NCBI RefSeq assembly: GCF_949628265.1
Contig: NC_088788.1
Coordinates: 34,210,335 to 34,274,334 of the forward strand
Length of the DNA stretch: 64,000 nucleotides
Direction of reading: 5' to 3'
Source: Cloeon dipterum
Lineage: Eukaryota; Arthropoda; Insecta; Ephemeroptera; Baetidae
Shown here: piece after piece, positions 37,401-49,213 of the stretch
Numbering within the stretch: position 1 is the stretch's first letter
How the letters are laid out: every line of letters begins with the position of its first letter
Position numbers and translations under genes: made by a program
Notes under the pieces: generated by a model
Databases searched by the model: none
Seen by the model: only the letters and a program-made list of their open reading frames with translations
What the model was told of the DNA's origin: nothing

Positions 37401-39265
37401 TTATCCGAGTCTAAAAATCAACTGGTAGTTCAATTTTTATTTTTTCTCGATTCACCTGAACTCTAAAACACCATTTTTCAACCTTTTGACCCTTTGTTTC
37501 TTGAAAACTGCTTGTTTTCTCATTCTTGGGGCAACATTTCAACCCATATTTATAAAAAATATTACAAATTTAACTCAAAAGACCGTCTATCTGGGCCTCT
37601 TTTGGCACATAGTTCTAGCATGATTAGAACTAGAGATATTCTCAAATTTGTTAACGCTGAGAGGCCAGTTGCTCCAGACTTAAATCTGATTTCCCAGGAA
37701 AATTTTTCTGGCCAACTTATTTTGTTATCTTTATGCCACCCTAACAATATACCAAAAATTCAGGTTGCTGCTTGAATAGAAACGTAAAAATTGCAGAAAT
37801 CTCGTCGAAATACCCTAAATTATAATTAAATAAGCTCCATCAGTGTCAAACTGCAGAGCCAAAATTCTTAGCTGGATTTTGTAATTTTTTACTTTCGGTT
37901 TTTTGACTAAAGTGATATCCACAAGTCATTTGGCCTTAAAATCAATTAAAGAACTGGACAATAAAGCTATCAGTCAATTTTAAAGCTCTGGGACCCTAAA
38001 ACCTTTTATGATAATTTGGATTGTTAAACATTGGTTTTTGAAACAATGAAAATAAGTTAATTACAGGATAATTTTAGGCTCATTCTAATGTTTTAAAATC
38101 TAGTCCTTGCTTTGAATCTTCTTGATCTCAATTAAATCTCTATGTGCAATTTTGTCTCTCCACTATTCTTTCAAATCTCATTTAAGTATATTTTCTACTG
38201 TGTCTCAACAGGAACCGAAATTTCGCTAGTCAATTACGATCCTCACTATGCGCTGAGAATATGTCAAGAGAGGGAAATAAAGGAAGCGTGCGTCCAATTG
38301 TCCTGTCTGCTGGGTCTGTGGGAGTCTGCTGTGGACTTGGCGTTGCTGGTCAATCTTGAATTGGCGAAACAAACTGCGTCCCAAACGCCTGACGACAATG
38401 AGCTCAGAAAAAGGCTTTGGCTCAAAATCGGTAAACATCCTTGATTTGAAGTCTAATTTTCACTGTAACCTTTTGGAAATCTAGCCCGTCATGTTGTGGA
38501 AGAAACCAAAGACGTGAAGCAAGCCATGGCGTTCATGGAGCAGTGCGAGTTGATCAAAATCGAAGACATTCTGCCATTCTTTTCTGATTTCGAGAAAATC
38601 GACCACTTTAAAGAATCTATTTGCAAGTCTCTGCAAGTAAATTTATAAAATTAAATAAACTAAGCACTTTTGTTTACTTAAAACTGTTCTAGGAATACAA
38701 TCAACACATCCAAGAACTGAAGGAAGAAATGGAGGAGGCGACAAAGTCTGCCGAAGTCATTAGAGAGGAGATAAACGCGTTTAAAAACAAGTCCGCCTTT
38801 GTGTCTGGTTACGACACTTGTCATTTGTGTGACCAGCAGCTGATGAGCAGAGCTTTCTTCCTTTTCCCCTGCTCGCACAGATTCCACATGGACTGCTTGC
38901 AAACGCAAGTTATCCCGATGCTATCAAGCAAACAGCTGGCACGATTGAAAGAATTGCAGGTTAGGGAATGACTAGACTTTACAAGCCTTTCTTTAACATT
39001 TTCATTCCAGCTTAAACTGGCCTCTATGACTGTCAAAGAGGATGCAGCTTCAATCGGCTCCTCTGCAATCAGCACCAGAGAGCAAGTTCGGTCAGAGGTT
39101 GATTCGTTGGTTGCGGGAGAATGCATTTACTGTGGTGAAAACATGATTAGGTATTTTTTAACTGAAGTTTTCATATAGACTCATAAAAATCCTCAATTCA
39201 GGTCTATCGATCGTCCATTCATCGATGAGGCTGATCATGATGATATAATGAAGGATTGGGAATAG
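34462..39265 (+). CDS. Vps18: Vacuolar protein sorting-associated protein 18 (Vps18, deep orange)
   Basis: Core subunit of the HOPS and CORVET tethering complexes, needed for endosome-lysosome and autophagosome-lysosome fusion. Exons: 34462-34521, 34585-34768, 34830-35164, 35217-35415, 35472-35593, 35646-35849, 35907-36136, 36187-36298, 36350-36526, 36579-37098, 37098 to 38212 being a long intron, then 38212-38430, 38485-38636, 38693-38959, 39011-39150, 39202-39265; 994 aa (human about 973). N-terminal half: beta-propeller region. Middle: clathrin-repeat alpha-solenoid (YLESAHAFAETQSSFEEIAL, AIHNYLLALYARLDP, LWLKIARHVV). C-terminus: coiled coil (EEMEEATKSAEVIREEI) and RING-H2 (CHLCDQQL, FPCSHRFHMDCL, CIYCGENMIRSIDRPFI). 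The intron at 35165-35216 uses a GC donor (GAG|GCAAGC). The 52-nt intron 35594-35645 was chosen because it is the only in-phase join into the frame that resumes family similarity. Confidence 0.96.
37099..38211 (+). other. Long Vps18 intron, no feature seen
   Basis: 1.1 kb of AT-rich intron, an order of magnitude longer than the other introns of this gene. No recognised repeat. Confidence 0.5.
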
Positions 39266-39418
39266 CTGCCAATATATTTGTGATGAAAAATCTTTTTTTC
39301 TGTAAACTATAAAGCAGAGTTTTCGTCCTATCAGCGTCAATATTTATATTCCATGCCTAGCGTTGTTTGACAAATTTATCTCATCTTGTGTTCTGAAAAT
39401 TTCTGAAAAATATCCTAA

Positions 39419-39424
39419 AATAAA
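39419..39424 (+). terminator. Poly(A) signal of Vps18
   Basis: An AATAAA about 155 bp after the stop codon. Confidence 0.6.
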
Positions 39425-39485
39425 AAATCATTTTTTTTCTTAATGAATTTTTCTCATTGTTGCTATTACAAAAGGATGCTGTTTT

Positions 39486-39699
39486 GAGGTCTCAGCCGCA
39501 ATATTTAAGGCGGCGGTTGGCGGGACCGGCTTAGCAAAGTTTTTTGCCCAGCGGCGGCAGCTGGCACGGCTGAATAGATTTTAAACGTGAATTTTGATAG
39601 TGCATTACAGCCGGAAGACATTTTTTCCTTCTGAACTTTTAAAATTTTAAACCTTTTCACCGGTGGCTGGCAAAAATTTGCTGGCTGGCTGCGACCTCT
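39486..39699. mobile_element. GGTCTCAGCC-type MITE between two convergent genes
   Basis: Left end GAGGTCTCAGCCGC and right end GGCTGCGACCTC are an imperfect inverted pair. The interior is GC-rich (GGCGGCGG, GGCGGCAGCTGG). It sits between the Vps18 poly(A) site and the 3' end of the minus-strand gene. Confidence 0.7.
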
Positions 39700-39787
39700 A
39701 ATGCTGTGTTTGACTTCTCTAAATTAATTTTTTTAGTCGATTAAAGTCTAGACAGCTCAAAAATCCAATAATATTATTAATAAAAAT

Positions 39788-40630
39788 TTATTTAAATTCA
39801 AGAAGCATTTCACTTTTGTCACGCAATGATTTTTTGGAGAGTAGAACTGATTTAGCATCGTAAGTGTCTATTGGCTGAAAGGAGATTGAAATTGGAGGAA
39901 ATTTTGGCCAGATTTTCGCAGCGCTTAAACTTTTTTGGATATAGTCCGCTAAATTTGGCACTGGGTCTGCTTTATCTCTTGGTTTAACTTGGTTGTTCAA
40001 TTTTCTTGGTCTTAGAGAGCTCTCGGAAACATCAACACTTACTAGATTATTGAATATTCGTTCAGTGGCCGGAACGTTCACGGCGATTTTAGAGACCTGA
40101 AATAATTTTGAATAAAATGAGATGACGGAGTTGTTAAGATGTCAATGTCGCACCTTTTGGATAATATCTTCTTGGCAAATTTCAAAGTCTTTGTTTTTGG
40201 AGGCAGCCGTTTGAAGCGTCATTTCAGATATGGTTTTCATTCTTCTGGCTGTGTCCAAGTTGCTGTTCATGGTTGGAATCGTTTGAGGTAGTCTATCAAC
40301 TGGCAGAGAAGACAAAACTCTTGTCGACTGTCTATTATTGAATTCATTGCTATGCTCGGAGCTTTCAGTTGGCTTTGTTATGCGCGCATTTTCAACTGGA
40401 CGGTCACAGTTTCTAACAAGAGATTTCTTGGCTTTCCGATGTCCAGTTAGAGAGGGTAATTTAGGAGGGTTGCAATTTTTGGATGAGGCGGCTGGAACCA
40501 TGACTGAGTCTCCATCTGAGCGTGTAGCAGTCGATTTCAGAGATGAAGGTTTGCGAGGGGGATCATTTTTCTTCTTAATAGGCTCTCCTTTTCTTTCAAA
40601 AGTGACTCGCTTGCTGGATGCTTCACTCAT
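39788..40630 (-). CDS. Uncharacterised protein with an N-terminal RVTF (PP1-docking) motif
   Basis: Two exons, 40630-40154 and 40096-39788, joined in phase 0 across a 57-bp intron, give 261 aa ending EMLLEFK. I do not recognise the family. The N-terminus MSEASSKRVTFERK contains a match to the RVxF docking motif for protein phosphatase 1. The next 120 residues are basic, Ser/Pro/Asn-rich and probably disordered. The C-terminal 70 residues look more ordered (LADYIQKSL, PKFPPISISFQP) and carry several Ser/Thr. The start was chosen because a 3' splice-like TTTTTACAG lies about 27 bp upstream, suggesting a short 5' UTR segment before it. A poly(A) signal overlaps the stop codon (AAATAAA). A PP1 regulatory subunit such as the PPP1R35 class is possible but unproven. 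Confidence 0.6.
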
Positions 40631-41220
40631 TATTGCTATGTCCGTTCCTGTACACCTGTAAAAACAATGATTTGAATACAATGAATTATATAGTAATAAA
40701 CACTCGCTTCTGATCGTTACTAAAAATATTATTTAAGACAAGAACAAAAAGCATTGGGAAACATCCTGAGGAGACAAAACATGCATAATAATCATCCAGG
40801 TAATATAACGATACAAACCACAAAAAGCAGCAACCTATAAGCCAGCAAATTAGATCTGATTCTTTGGTTGCTTTGTCGCTGTTTTGATTACTTTGGTTGT
40901 TGCCGCAGCTGTTGGCTGCGTTGCTCTTGCTTTTCTGGTCCTTTTTTATTTAGCGCTTCTTTGCGGTTTGGTACAGTTTTTTAGTGCTGGAATTTGTGAT
41001 CAACAAGACGCCATCTGTTGTTTTTCATATGAACATTAAGACTTCTTCATCTCTAATCCAATTAGAGTAGAGAGCTAAAATTGGCGCCGACTTGTGGAAT
41101 TAATTTTGTTTCTTTTGAAGGAATGTCGATCAATGAGAATTTTGCGTGATTATTTATTGTCATTGATAAATGGCAGATATTTTCAGTAAAAATATTTAAT
41201 TTAAATATATCCCTCCTATT
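40631..41220 (-). other. Probable 5' region of the RVTF gene
   Basis: On the minus strand, about 40860-41000 is CAG/CAA-rich and ends a GC-richer block that may be a non-coding first exon. Beyond it the sequence is AT-rich up to the duplicated segment. No coding exon was identified. Confidence 0.35.
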
Positions 41221-41980
41221 TTAATTGGTAAATTAGAATCTAGTTTATTATAAATCACTATTTTTATTTTTTATCACAAAAATTTTAACTATTAAGCTAA
41301 TATATGAAAGAGTTAAGAAATTCCTCTAAATTATTTAAAAGGCCGATATAATCTTACTTTCTATCTGAAGTAGTTGAAGACAATGTTGCGAAGTAAGTTC
41401 ATTTAGAGATAATGACTTCGTTTGGATCATATCAGTGAATTTCCCAGCTATTATATTATAATCAATTTTTTAGCATCAGAAAAAAATTATTGAAAAAATA
41501 ATCTCTGCTGATAAACCAATATTGATTTGTTTAATTCCAATAATTTACTAAAATATTTAATTGCAATGAAGGGAAAGTGGCCCCTCAGTGGGCTGGGCCC
41601 TGTGCGGCATATGGTGTTATCCGTTCGCTGTGTTATTGGGACCCGCGTGTCAGCATTCTTGCTATAGTGCAGTGCGCGCCCTTCCCAGTCCTCAGACAGG
41701 GATTAAAAAGAGCAAAAAAAGGTTGTAAATTAAATCACTTAATTGTTCACATTTAAACATTAAAATATAAGTGTGATATATAATTAAAATGAAGTATACA
41801 ATGTATACAAATGTACATTAAAATATATATATAGGTATAATATAAAACATTTGAAAATTTGTTGACAAAAATTGCTTTTTTCTATATACAGCAGTTACCG
41901 GGGAAAAAATCCTCGTCTCTATTTACAACTTCTAATTTGAGTACACGGATTATGTTGCAGCAGGTATATAGTGCTGGACT

Positions 41981-42067
41981 TCAACTCTGCTGGCTGCTGT
42001 CAAATCCGTGCTCTTGCTGTACCGCATCACACAAATGAACACCATAGCTTCCATTGTATTCCTCCAT
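41981..42067 (-). other. 28-codon open frame inside the near-identical 3' flank, copy A
   Basis: ATG to TGA on the minus strand, reading MEEYNGSYGVHL..SSQQS. The same frame is intact and identical at 48237-48323. An acceptor-like TTTAG lies about 18 bp upstream, so it could be a terminal coding exon. Unproven. Confidence 0.25.
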
Positions 42068-43184
42068 CGTCTGCCCTAACCTAAACACGTGCCAAAATAA
42101 AAACTTTTCAACTTGTATAAACAGTGTACCGCGTGAAGTGTTTTTTTCGATTCAAACAGTTGCATGCATATTAATTTAAGAGACTATAATATAATAGAAT
42201 AATTCCCGTAGTATCTCATTAAGACCTGATCGATTAATCAAGCCAGTAAAACATTCCCTTAAAATTACCTTTGCTTCCCGCCAATGAGCTCATGTGTGAA
42301 GAAGCTCGATAAACGCGCACCGGCTCCTCTCAGTCGTTATTGGCAGTTTTCCTTGTCCTCCGTCAAATCCAAAGTTCTCAACACTGAGATTAAAACCGGA
42401 TCTAAAAATAGGTAAACTGTTAAAATAAAGATGCTCATGACCATAATAAACTTTTCTGGGTTTAAAAAAAGAGAAACCAGCAAAAATTTTTAATCTTTGG
42501 ATATGGTATGCCTAGATAATTTACAATTTATTATATACAAATTTTGGTTTAGCTAGAAATCGCTCACCTTTTTTAGTTGCAGTTGCTGCGTGAGGACAGA
42601 TAAATTTAAGGCTTGGCTTACAATTAGCCGATCGTCCGTCGTGTGTCACTGTGGGTTCAGTAAATAATGCGTATAAATTGAATTCATTTGTTTGGGCCCC
42701 TTTTTCGTCTGACCTGCTTGGTCATTTCTCGTTCTTGATCTCCGCCTCAGCGCTGAGAATAAAAATTATATTATTTGATTTTGCTAGCAGAGAGGACGCT
42801 TGCAGATTGATATAGGAAAGGTGGAAATATCACTGAAAGAGCAGATGAAAAATTGTCAGTTATATAGCATTATTTATAATTAATTGTTAAGGGATGTGAT
42901 TTTCAGATGGATTTGTGAGCTAAGACATTTCTACCTGCCTTTAGGTTTGGACAGGGAAAATTTTTGATCAAATAAAGCACGTGCCATAAATACTGGAAAA
43001 GTCAGTTCCGCGTTGAACACGCAAATAAACACAATTCACTACAAAAATTTCCTTTTCAAGACATGGCAATCATAAAATATATTAAGGCGTTTCTCAGGAG
43101 TGTAAAAAATGGACGGGGTAGTATTTTAGAATTTAGGAGATTTGAAATAATGCTAAATTAAAAACTCAACAAGCCGGAATGAGA

Positions 43185-43330
43185 CGCCAATTCCTGGGTT
43201 TCGCACCTTTCCAGCAGCTTAAGGGTCAAATTAGGAGGCGAAAATATGGCCTCATATTTGGCCCAATCTCCTTTGCGACCACTTGGGCCGCGCATATATA
43301 TTAATCCGCTCTGCGGCGGTGAGCTCATAG
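43185..43330 (+). mobile_element. SINE-like repeat, partial copy
   Basis: It carries 'tttcgcacctttccagcagctt' and the tail motifs GGCCCAATCTCCTTTGCG and GAGCTCATAGCC of the family. It lies just 3' of the Pcf11-like exons and is absent from unit B. Confidence 0.6.
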
Positions 43331-43379
43331 CCAAGTGGCACTTTATTGAAATGTTCCTTTCAGAAATTTAATTACCTAA

Positions 43380-43901
43380 TTAGCTGCTTGGGCGGCACTG
43401 AGGGTGAAAGGCTTGAGGCACTTGAGGGTGAACGCCTTCCACCATTATGGCGTTCTGAAGCCGCCACTCCTCAGCATCTTGGTCGAAGGTTTGATCAAAC
43501 TCCTCGAAGCAGCCGCCGCACTTCTCCGGTTCTTCTGCCCTCGCGGGCAAGGTAGGCAACTCCTCTTTCTCCTCCTCCGCCACCTCTGTTTCAGTGGGCT
43601 GCACACGCACAGTAATCGCTGTGGAAAAAACAAAGGGTTGGTCAAATGATAACAGAACGTCAAGAATTATAAGGCGGGGTATTACTTACCAAATGTTTGT
43701 TCCCCGCCACACCATTCCTCTCGTTTGGCGAACCACCCACGACTGAAGGCGTTCTCTTTGAGTCGCCGGTTCTCGAGGAAGTGGGCGTCAAGGTGGAGTG
43801 CGTACTCCTTCTTCTGAGCCGCAGTGAACCTAATGGTGCAGTTGCTGCATGCTTTACCATGGTGCAAATCACGGATGGCCCATTTGGTGCAAGTGGAGCG
43901 C
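43380..43901 (-). CDS. Pcf11-type zinc-finger exons (partial gene or alternative 3' exons)
   Basis: Two exons, 43901-43690 and 43618-43380 (TAA), join in phase 1. The first has CSNCTIRF followed by HLDAHFLENRRLKENAFSRG, matching the Cys2-His2-type finger of the mRNA 3'-end processing factor Pcf11 (human CYSCGMRF...HLDWHYRQNR). The second has EKCGGCFEEFDQTF, then EEWRLQNAIMVEG and FHPQC, matching the second Pcf11 finger (CEICQEQFEQYW...EEWHLKNAIRVDGKIYHPSC). The CTD-interaction domain of Pcf11 is absent from the window. The exons follow the 283-aa gene on the same strand, but their incoming phase (2) does not match its last exon (phase 0), so the link is unresolved: separate decayed paralogue, alternative splice form, or a model error. 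Confidence 0.6.
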
Positions 43902-43974
43902 CTGCAAAAAAAAAAAAATAGGAGACTTGCAAAGCTTTCGCGATTTAAAATTTTATCACAAATTTGCGCTTAAT

Positions 43975-46900
43975 TTACACTTTAAGAAATCTGCGGTCTA
44001 GAGTGGCACTCCCAGGCACAGAAGCTGATGACGAGGATGCCAGCTGGGCGGCAGACGAAGCAGCAGATGAGGGAGCCGCTTGTGCAGATCGGACGGCAGT
44101 TGATGCCGACGAGGAAGCTGCCTGTGAAGCCCGGGCCGTATTTTTGCGACGACGACGTTTGGCAACTCCTGCCTGCGCCAATGAGCCTATTAGAAAATGC
44201 GAGCATATAAGATTAATAATAATTCGATAGCATAATATTTGAGCGGTGCTGCTTGCCATGATTTTGACGAGGCTGCCGAGGAGGGTGACTGCGCCTGGCT
44301 CCCATTCCGGACTCAATTATCGGCTTGTGGACAGTTGGGGGCCGGGATGGGCACTCAACAGGTGGCTTCACGCCGCTGGGGCCAGGAGACCGGTAGTCTG
44401 CTCTTGTCGTGTAGTATGACGGCACTGGACTTGCCGTCTGCTGACCCGATGGCTGGGGATAAAAGTCACCTTGGAAGTGGTGTGGCGCCTGACCAGAAAA
44501 AGATGGCTGGCCACTAAGCGCAATACGTTGGGACCACCAGGAACAAGCTGGAGGTGCCGTATCTGAAATTAGTTTAAGTGCAACATTGCTTTAAAATTTT
44601 AACTTTATTCAGATTTACACATCAAACCATATATTAACTGATTTGTAATATATATTATATTACTGTCAATTTATTTTCGATTCAAAATAAGTGCAGAAAA
44701 TTTCAATGCTTTTACATTTTACATACAAGCCAGCGAATTCGGATTAAAAGGCAGTTAGAATTTTTCATTCACATTTTTTGCAACTTTCAAACAAAAATAA
44801 AGCACGCATGGCCTATATCAGAACAATTGAAAATTCATCTCAAAATTCACTTCAGTTTATTCTATTCAAAGAATTAACCTGCAGATCGTAAACTGCTACG
44901 GGGAAAACTTAAAATAATATTTTCCTTTGAGAAAAACTATATAATTTTAAATAGTACATTCATCAATTTCACAACAAATAAGCTAATTGTTAATTTTCAA
45001 CCTGTGAATTAATTTCAACCTGTGAGCTATGAGCTCACTTGAGTAGATTATTATTAACATGTCGTGAGAGAGCGCAGAGGAGCGTTGGCCCAAATGTGGC
45101 CATCGTTTCGCCTCCCCCGCACCGAGGTTTTATTTTATTTAAAACACCATCCCTAAAGCCGCTGGAACGGTGCGCAAACCAGAAAGTGGCGAGTCGGCGC
45201 CGGTTGCGCCTCCCAGCCCATTGGCCGTTTCGAACTACTAAAATTAACCACCTTTTGCCATCCTAGACATAGGGCAGCTAGCCCGGAGCAATATTTAATC
45301 TCTGAACTGATTAAATGTATCTCTTTGTTTTTAAAATCCTGAAAACTATCTTAATGATCTTAATATTGCGTGTCAACGAGTTAGCTTTCCTATTAAATGC
45401 AAATTATAAGCTAATAATACACCATGCAGTTGCATGCTACTTTGACCGGTGTTTATAAAACAATATCCAGTGAGAAAATTATTAAAGATTTCATTTTTTG
45501 GTTATCTGACTTGTGGTAATAAAGGTTGAGCTTCCGCCTCAGTTAAAAATGATATGGCAGACACAGAATAAAAATATTATCCACATTGAAACGCGCTTTA
45601 AGTTTTTATTTTTGTAATTAGCAAAATAATTGACAGAGCTGCAATAAAAAATAATAATTTAAACACTAGCACGACCTGGGCATGACTCAAAAAATAAAAG
45701 GTTTTACCTCTGTAGTGATACCGCGAGGATTGCAGCTCCTCCGCATTTAGCACCGCAGGAAGGACACCCTGCAATCGCCGTGCGGCGCTGCGCTGCTGTG
45801 CATCTCGAAGGCTGTTGAACCAAATAAAAATTTGAGTCATAATACATCGGCACAGGGCATCTTGTATCCAAACACTTATTTTATCACACAGAAAAATGAG
45901 ACTAAAATAAATACAAATTTGCTTAGGGAAACTCTTAAACAACCATATGTGATAAATTCATTTTGTTGAATAAAAACTTAACTTCAAGAGAAACTTTTGC
46001 ACAGACTCTTGCAATGAAATTTAAAATAAGGGTTGAGAATTTGGGCTTTTTTACACTACTTACTTGTCCACGTTGCAACCATTAACTCTCCTGCTTTCAC
46101 CAGCCGCCCCTGGGTTTTGCTGGCGTTGAAGAGCCATGAACTGGTTTTGTGCTGCAATAATAGTTTAGATATATTATTTAAACCTATGTCTTGCTTTGAT
46201 TGCTTGAAATTTGTTTAATGTCAAAACAAATAATCTGATGTACACAACTTGTGTTTAAATAAATTGATAGAAAGAAAATTAATAAACATCATATGATGAA
46301 AATTTAAGCTTTTTATGTTTTCAGAGAAATTCTGTTTAGCAAAAGCAACTCTTTAAAACCATAGATGAGTTGAATGAGTTTTAAAAATTTATCTTAAATG
46401 AATTATTGTTGTTTTGATTCAATCCCAATTCCTTTTGATGGAAAAAAATTAGTAATTACCAGCGTTCACACATGGTCCTGCTCTTCCTGGGAAAGGAGGG
46501 CGTAGAGCAGCCATATTGGCGTATTGTCCCTGTACAATACGCGGATCCCTAACTGCTGGGGACGAGCCCTAAAATCATGACATTGTTTGTAGCTGTAAGT
46601 TTTATGATTAGAAATTAGTTAAAAAAAAAAGGGAAAAAGGAAAAGAGCTGACAAATTACAAAAACGACAAAAATTAAAAAAAAAACGAACGCCTGACTCT
46701 TGATATAAATTTTGCTAGCTTTGTTAAATAGCCATAATTGTGAAATTCGAGCAATAAAAAATCAGTGCAAGAGGATTTTTTCAAGGCAGAAATAAAATTT
46801 GAGTGGCAACTCATGAAGGAGAGTTCAAGCTTGCCATTTAACTATATTTATTTTAATTTAAAATGCAATATTTCCTGCGAATTTGAGTCACTTTCACCGT

Positions 46901-47184
46901 CCCTAAGTCGAGATAGAAAAATTCGAGTAAAACCCGGATTAAATTCCAAAGCGCAGCAGTGCTGATTCACGCTGTGTTGCGTGTTTTAGTGTTTGCACTC
47001 AATGTTGTGTCATTGACCTACCACAGCCCATTCATAATTGAGGCAGAGAAAATGGCGCATATTGAAGGCCGAACCTAAATCACAAATATTTTACAACATT
47101 TGAATGAATGAGAGGAAAAATATGGAAGTAATGCAAGCAACAATACCATACCTTGAAGTTTTGCTGCATACCTCGTCCAAACAT
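43975..47184 (-). CDS. Unknown 283-aa low-complexity protein (duplicated gene, copy A)
   Basis: Exons in coding order: 47184-47152, 46568-46460, 46151-46064, 45811-45708, 44562-44257, 44186-43975 (TAA), all phase-consistent. The protein starts MFGRGMQQNFKGSS and is rich in Gln, Arg, Pro and Ser, with a basic cluster KRRRRKN that could be a nuclear localisation signal and an Ala/Ser-rich tail ending FLKV. One donor is GC (CATG|GCAAGC at 44256). A possible extra exon at 47074-47022 does not keep the frame and was left out. It is homologous in exon order and phase to copy B. Function unknown. Pcf11-like zinc-finger exons lie directly downstream and may belong to another isoform. Confidence 0.5.
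45040..45350 (-). mobile_element. SINE-like repeat in unit A
   Basis: A near full-length family member in the intron between exons 45708 and 44562. The equivalent intron of unit B has one too, so the insertion predates the duplication. Confidence 0.65.
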
Positions 47185-48236
47185 TTTAGAAATTTCCTAA
47201 AAATGTACCAGCAAAACAGAACCAATTAAACGCGACACTCAACAGGTGCGCACAAACGAGAACGAATGGGAAATGTGAAGTTAGCCACTCTCAAAAGATA
47301 TCCGCTTTTTTAGCAATGCTGCCAACCTAAATTTTCAAATGCAAATAGGGGGGTTTGACTCAAGGGACGTGGGTGATTCAGTTCATGGCCATGGCAAAAT
47401 AATATGAAATGCATCTCTTAGAGAACAAATTAAAATTTCAGCATAATAAAGGATTAAATTAACCAACAGCTTCACCTTTAAAAGTTCAAATTAAAATCTC
47501 ATATATTTTATTTATTTATCTTGGGTTTTATTTATATCACAAAAATTTAGAACTATCAAGCTAATGTAAGAGTTTAGAAATTCCTCTAAATTATTGACTA
47601 GGATAATCTTATTTTCTATCCGAAGTAGTTGAAGACAATGTTGCGAAGTAAGTTCATTTAGAGATAATGACTTCGTTTGGATCATATCAGTGAATTTCCC
47701 AGCTATTATATTAGAATCAATTTTTTAGCATCAGAAAAAAATTATTGAAAAAACAATCTCTGCTGATAAACCAATATTGATTTGTTTAATTCCAATAATT
47801 TACTAAAATATTTAATTGCAATGAAGGGAAAGTGGCCCCTCAGTGGGCTGGGTCCCTGTGCGGCATATGGTGTTATCCGTTCGCTGTGTTATTGGGACCC
47901 GCGTGTCAGCATTCTTGCTATAGTGCAGTGCGCGCCCTTCCCAGTCCTCAGACAGGGATTAAAAAGAGCAAAAAAAGGTTGTAAATTAAATCACTTAATT
48001 GTTCACATTTAAACATTAAAATATAAGTGTGATATATAATTAAAATGAAGTATACAATGTATACAAATGTACATTAAAATATATATATAGGTATAATATA
48101 AAACATTTGAAAATTTGTTGACAAATATTGCTTTTTTCTATATACAGCAGTTACCGGGGAAAAAATCCTCGTCTCTATTTACAACTTCTAATTTGAGTAC
48201 ACGGATTATGTTGCAGCAGGTATATAGTGCTGGACT

Positions 48237-48323
48237 TCAACTCTGCTGGCTGCTGTCAAATCCGTGCTCTTGCTGTACCGCATCACACAAATGAACACCA
48301 TAGCTTCCATTGTATTCCTCCAT
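48237..48323 (-). other. 28-codon open frame inside the near-identical 3' flank, copy B
   Basis: Identical counterpart of 41981-42067 in unit B. Confidence 0.25.
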
Positions 48324-49213
48324 CGTCTGCCCTAACCTAAACACGTGCCAAAATAAAAACTTTTCAACTTGTATAAACAGTGTACCGCGTGAAGTGTTTT
48401 TTTCGATTCAAACAGTTGTATGCATATTAATTTAAGAGACTATAATAATAGAATAATTCCCGTAGTATCTCATAAAGACCTGATCGATTAATCAAGCCAG
48501 TAAAACATTCCCTTAAAATTACCTTTGCTTCCCGCCAATGAGCTCATGTGTGAAGAAGCTCGATAAAAGCGCACCGGCTCCTCAGTCGTTATTGGCAGTT
48601 TTCCTTGTCCTCCGTCAAATCCAAAGTTCTCAACACTGAGACCCAAACTGGATCTAAAAATAGGTAAAATGTTAATCTAAAAATGTTCATGACCATAAAA
48701 AAATTTATGGGTTTTCAAAAACGTGCAGCCAGCAAAGTTTTTTTTTTAATTTTCGGATTTGGTCTGCCTATAGAGATAATTTAAAAAATTTGTTACCAGT
48801 CAGAAATCTCTCACCTTTTTTAGTTGTAGTTCCTGCGTGAGGACAGAGAAATGAAGTCTTTGTTAGCCGCTCGTCTGTCGTGTGTCACTGTGTGCTCAGT
48901 AACAATGCATTTATTTTCCTTGGGCGTTTTTTGTCTGCTGGACCTGCTTGGTCACTCGTCTCTTTCCATCTCATCTAGCGTTGAGAATTAAAATTAAATT
49001 ATTTAATTTTGCTGGCAGAGGATGCATGCAGATTTTAGTATTGATTGAAAATGTGAATATCCCAGAAAGGGCTAATGACAAAGTGTCATATATATAACAT
49101 TATTTATAATTAATTGTTAAGGGATGTAATTTTCAGATGGATTTGTGATTTTTACCTGCCTTTCCCTTCATTTCAAAATTTAGCACAAATTTGCACCGAT
49201 TTACCTTTCCAGA

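Larger units (their letters stand above)
41230..47184 (-). repeat. Tandem duplication, unit A
   Basis: Unit A (41230-47184) and unit B (about 47510-51653) are direct repeats. The segment 41380-42300 matches 47620-48540 almost base for base. Shorter matches run on through 42900/49150, the exon at 44562/49820 with about 80 bp of adjoining intron, the SINE-like insert at 45.1/50.2 kb, and the first exons. Unit A retains about 0.75 kb (43190-43940) that unit B lacks. Confidence 0.9.

Noticed and set aside
47022-47074. Possible second exon of the 283-aa gene
   Set aside because: It has splice signals, but its inclusion shifts the next exon into an early stop. Skipping it gives a clean phase-0 join.
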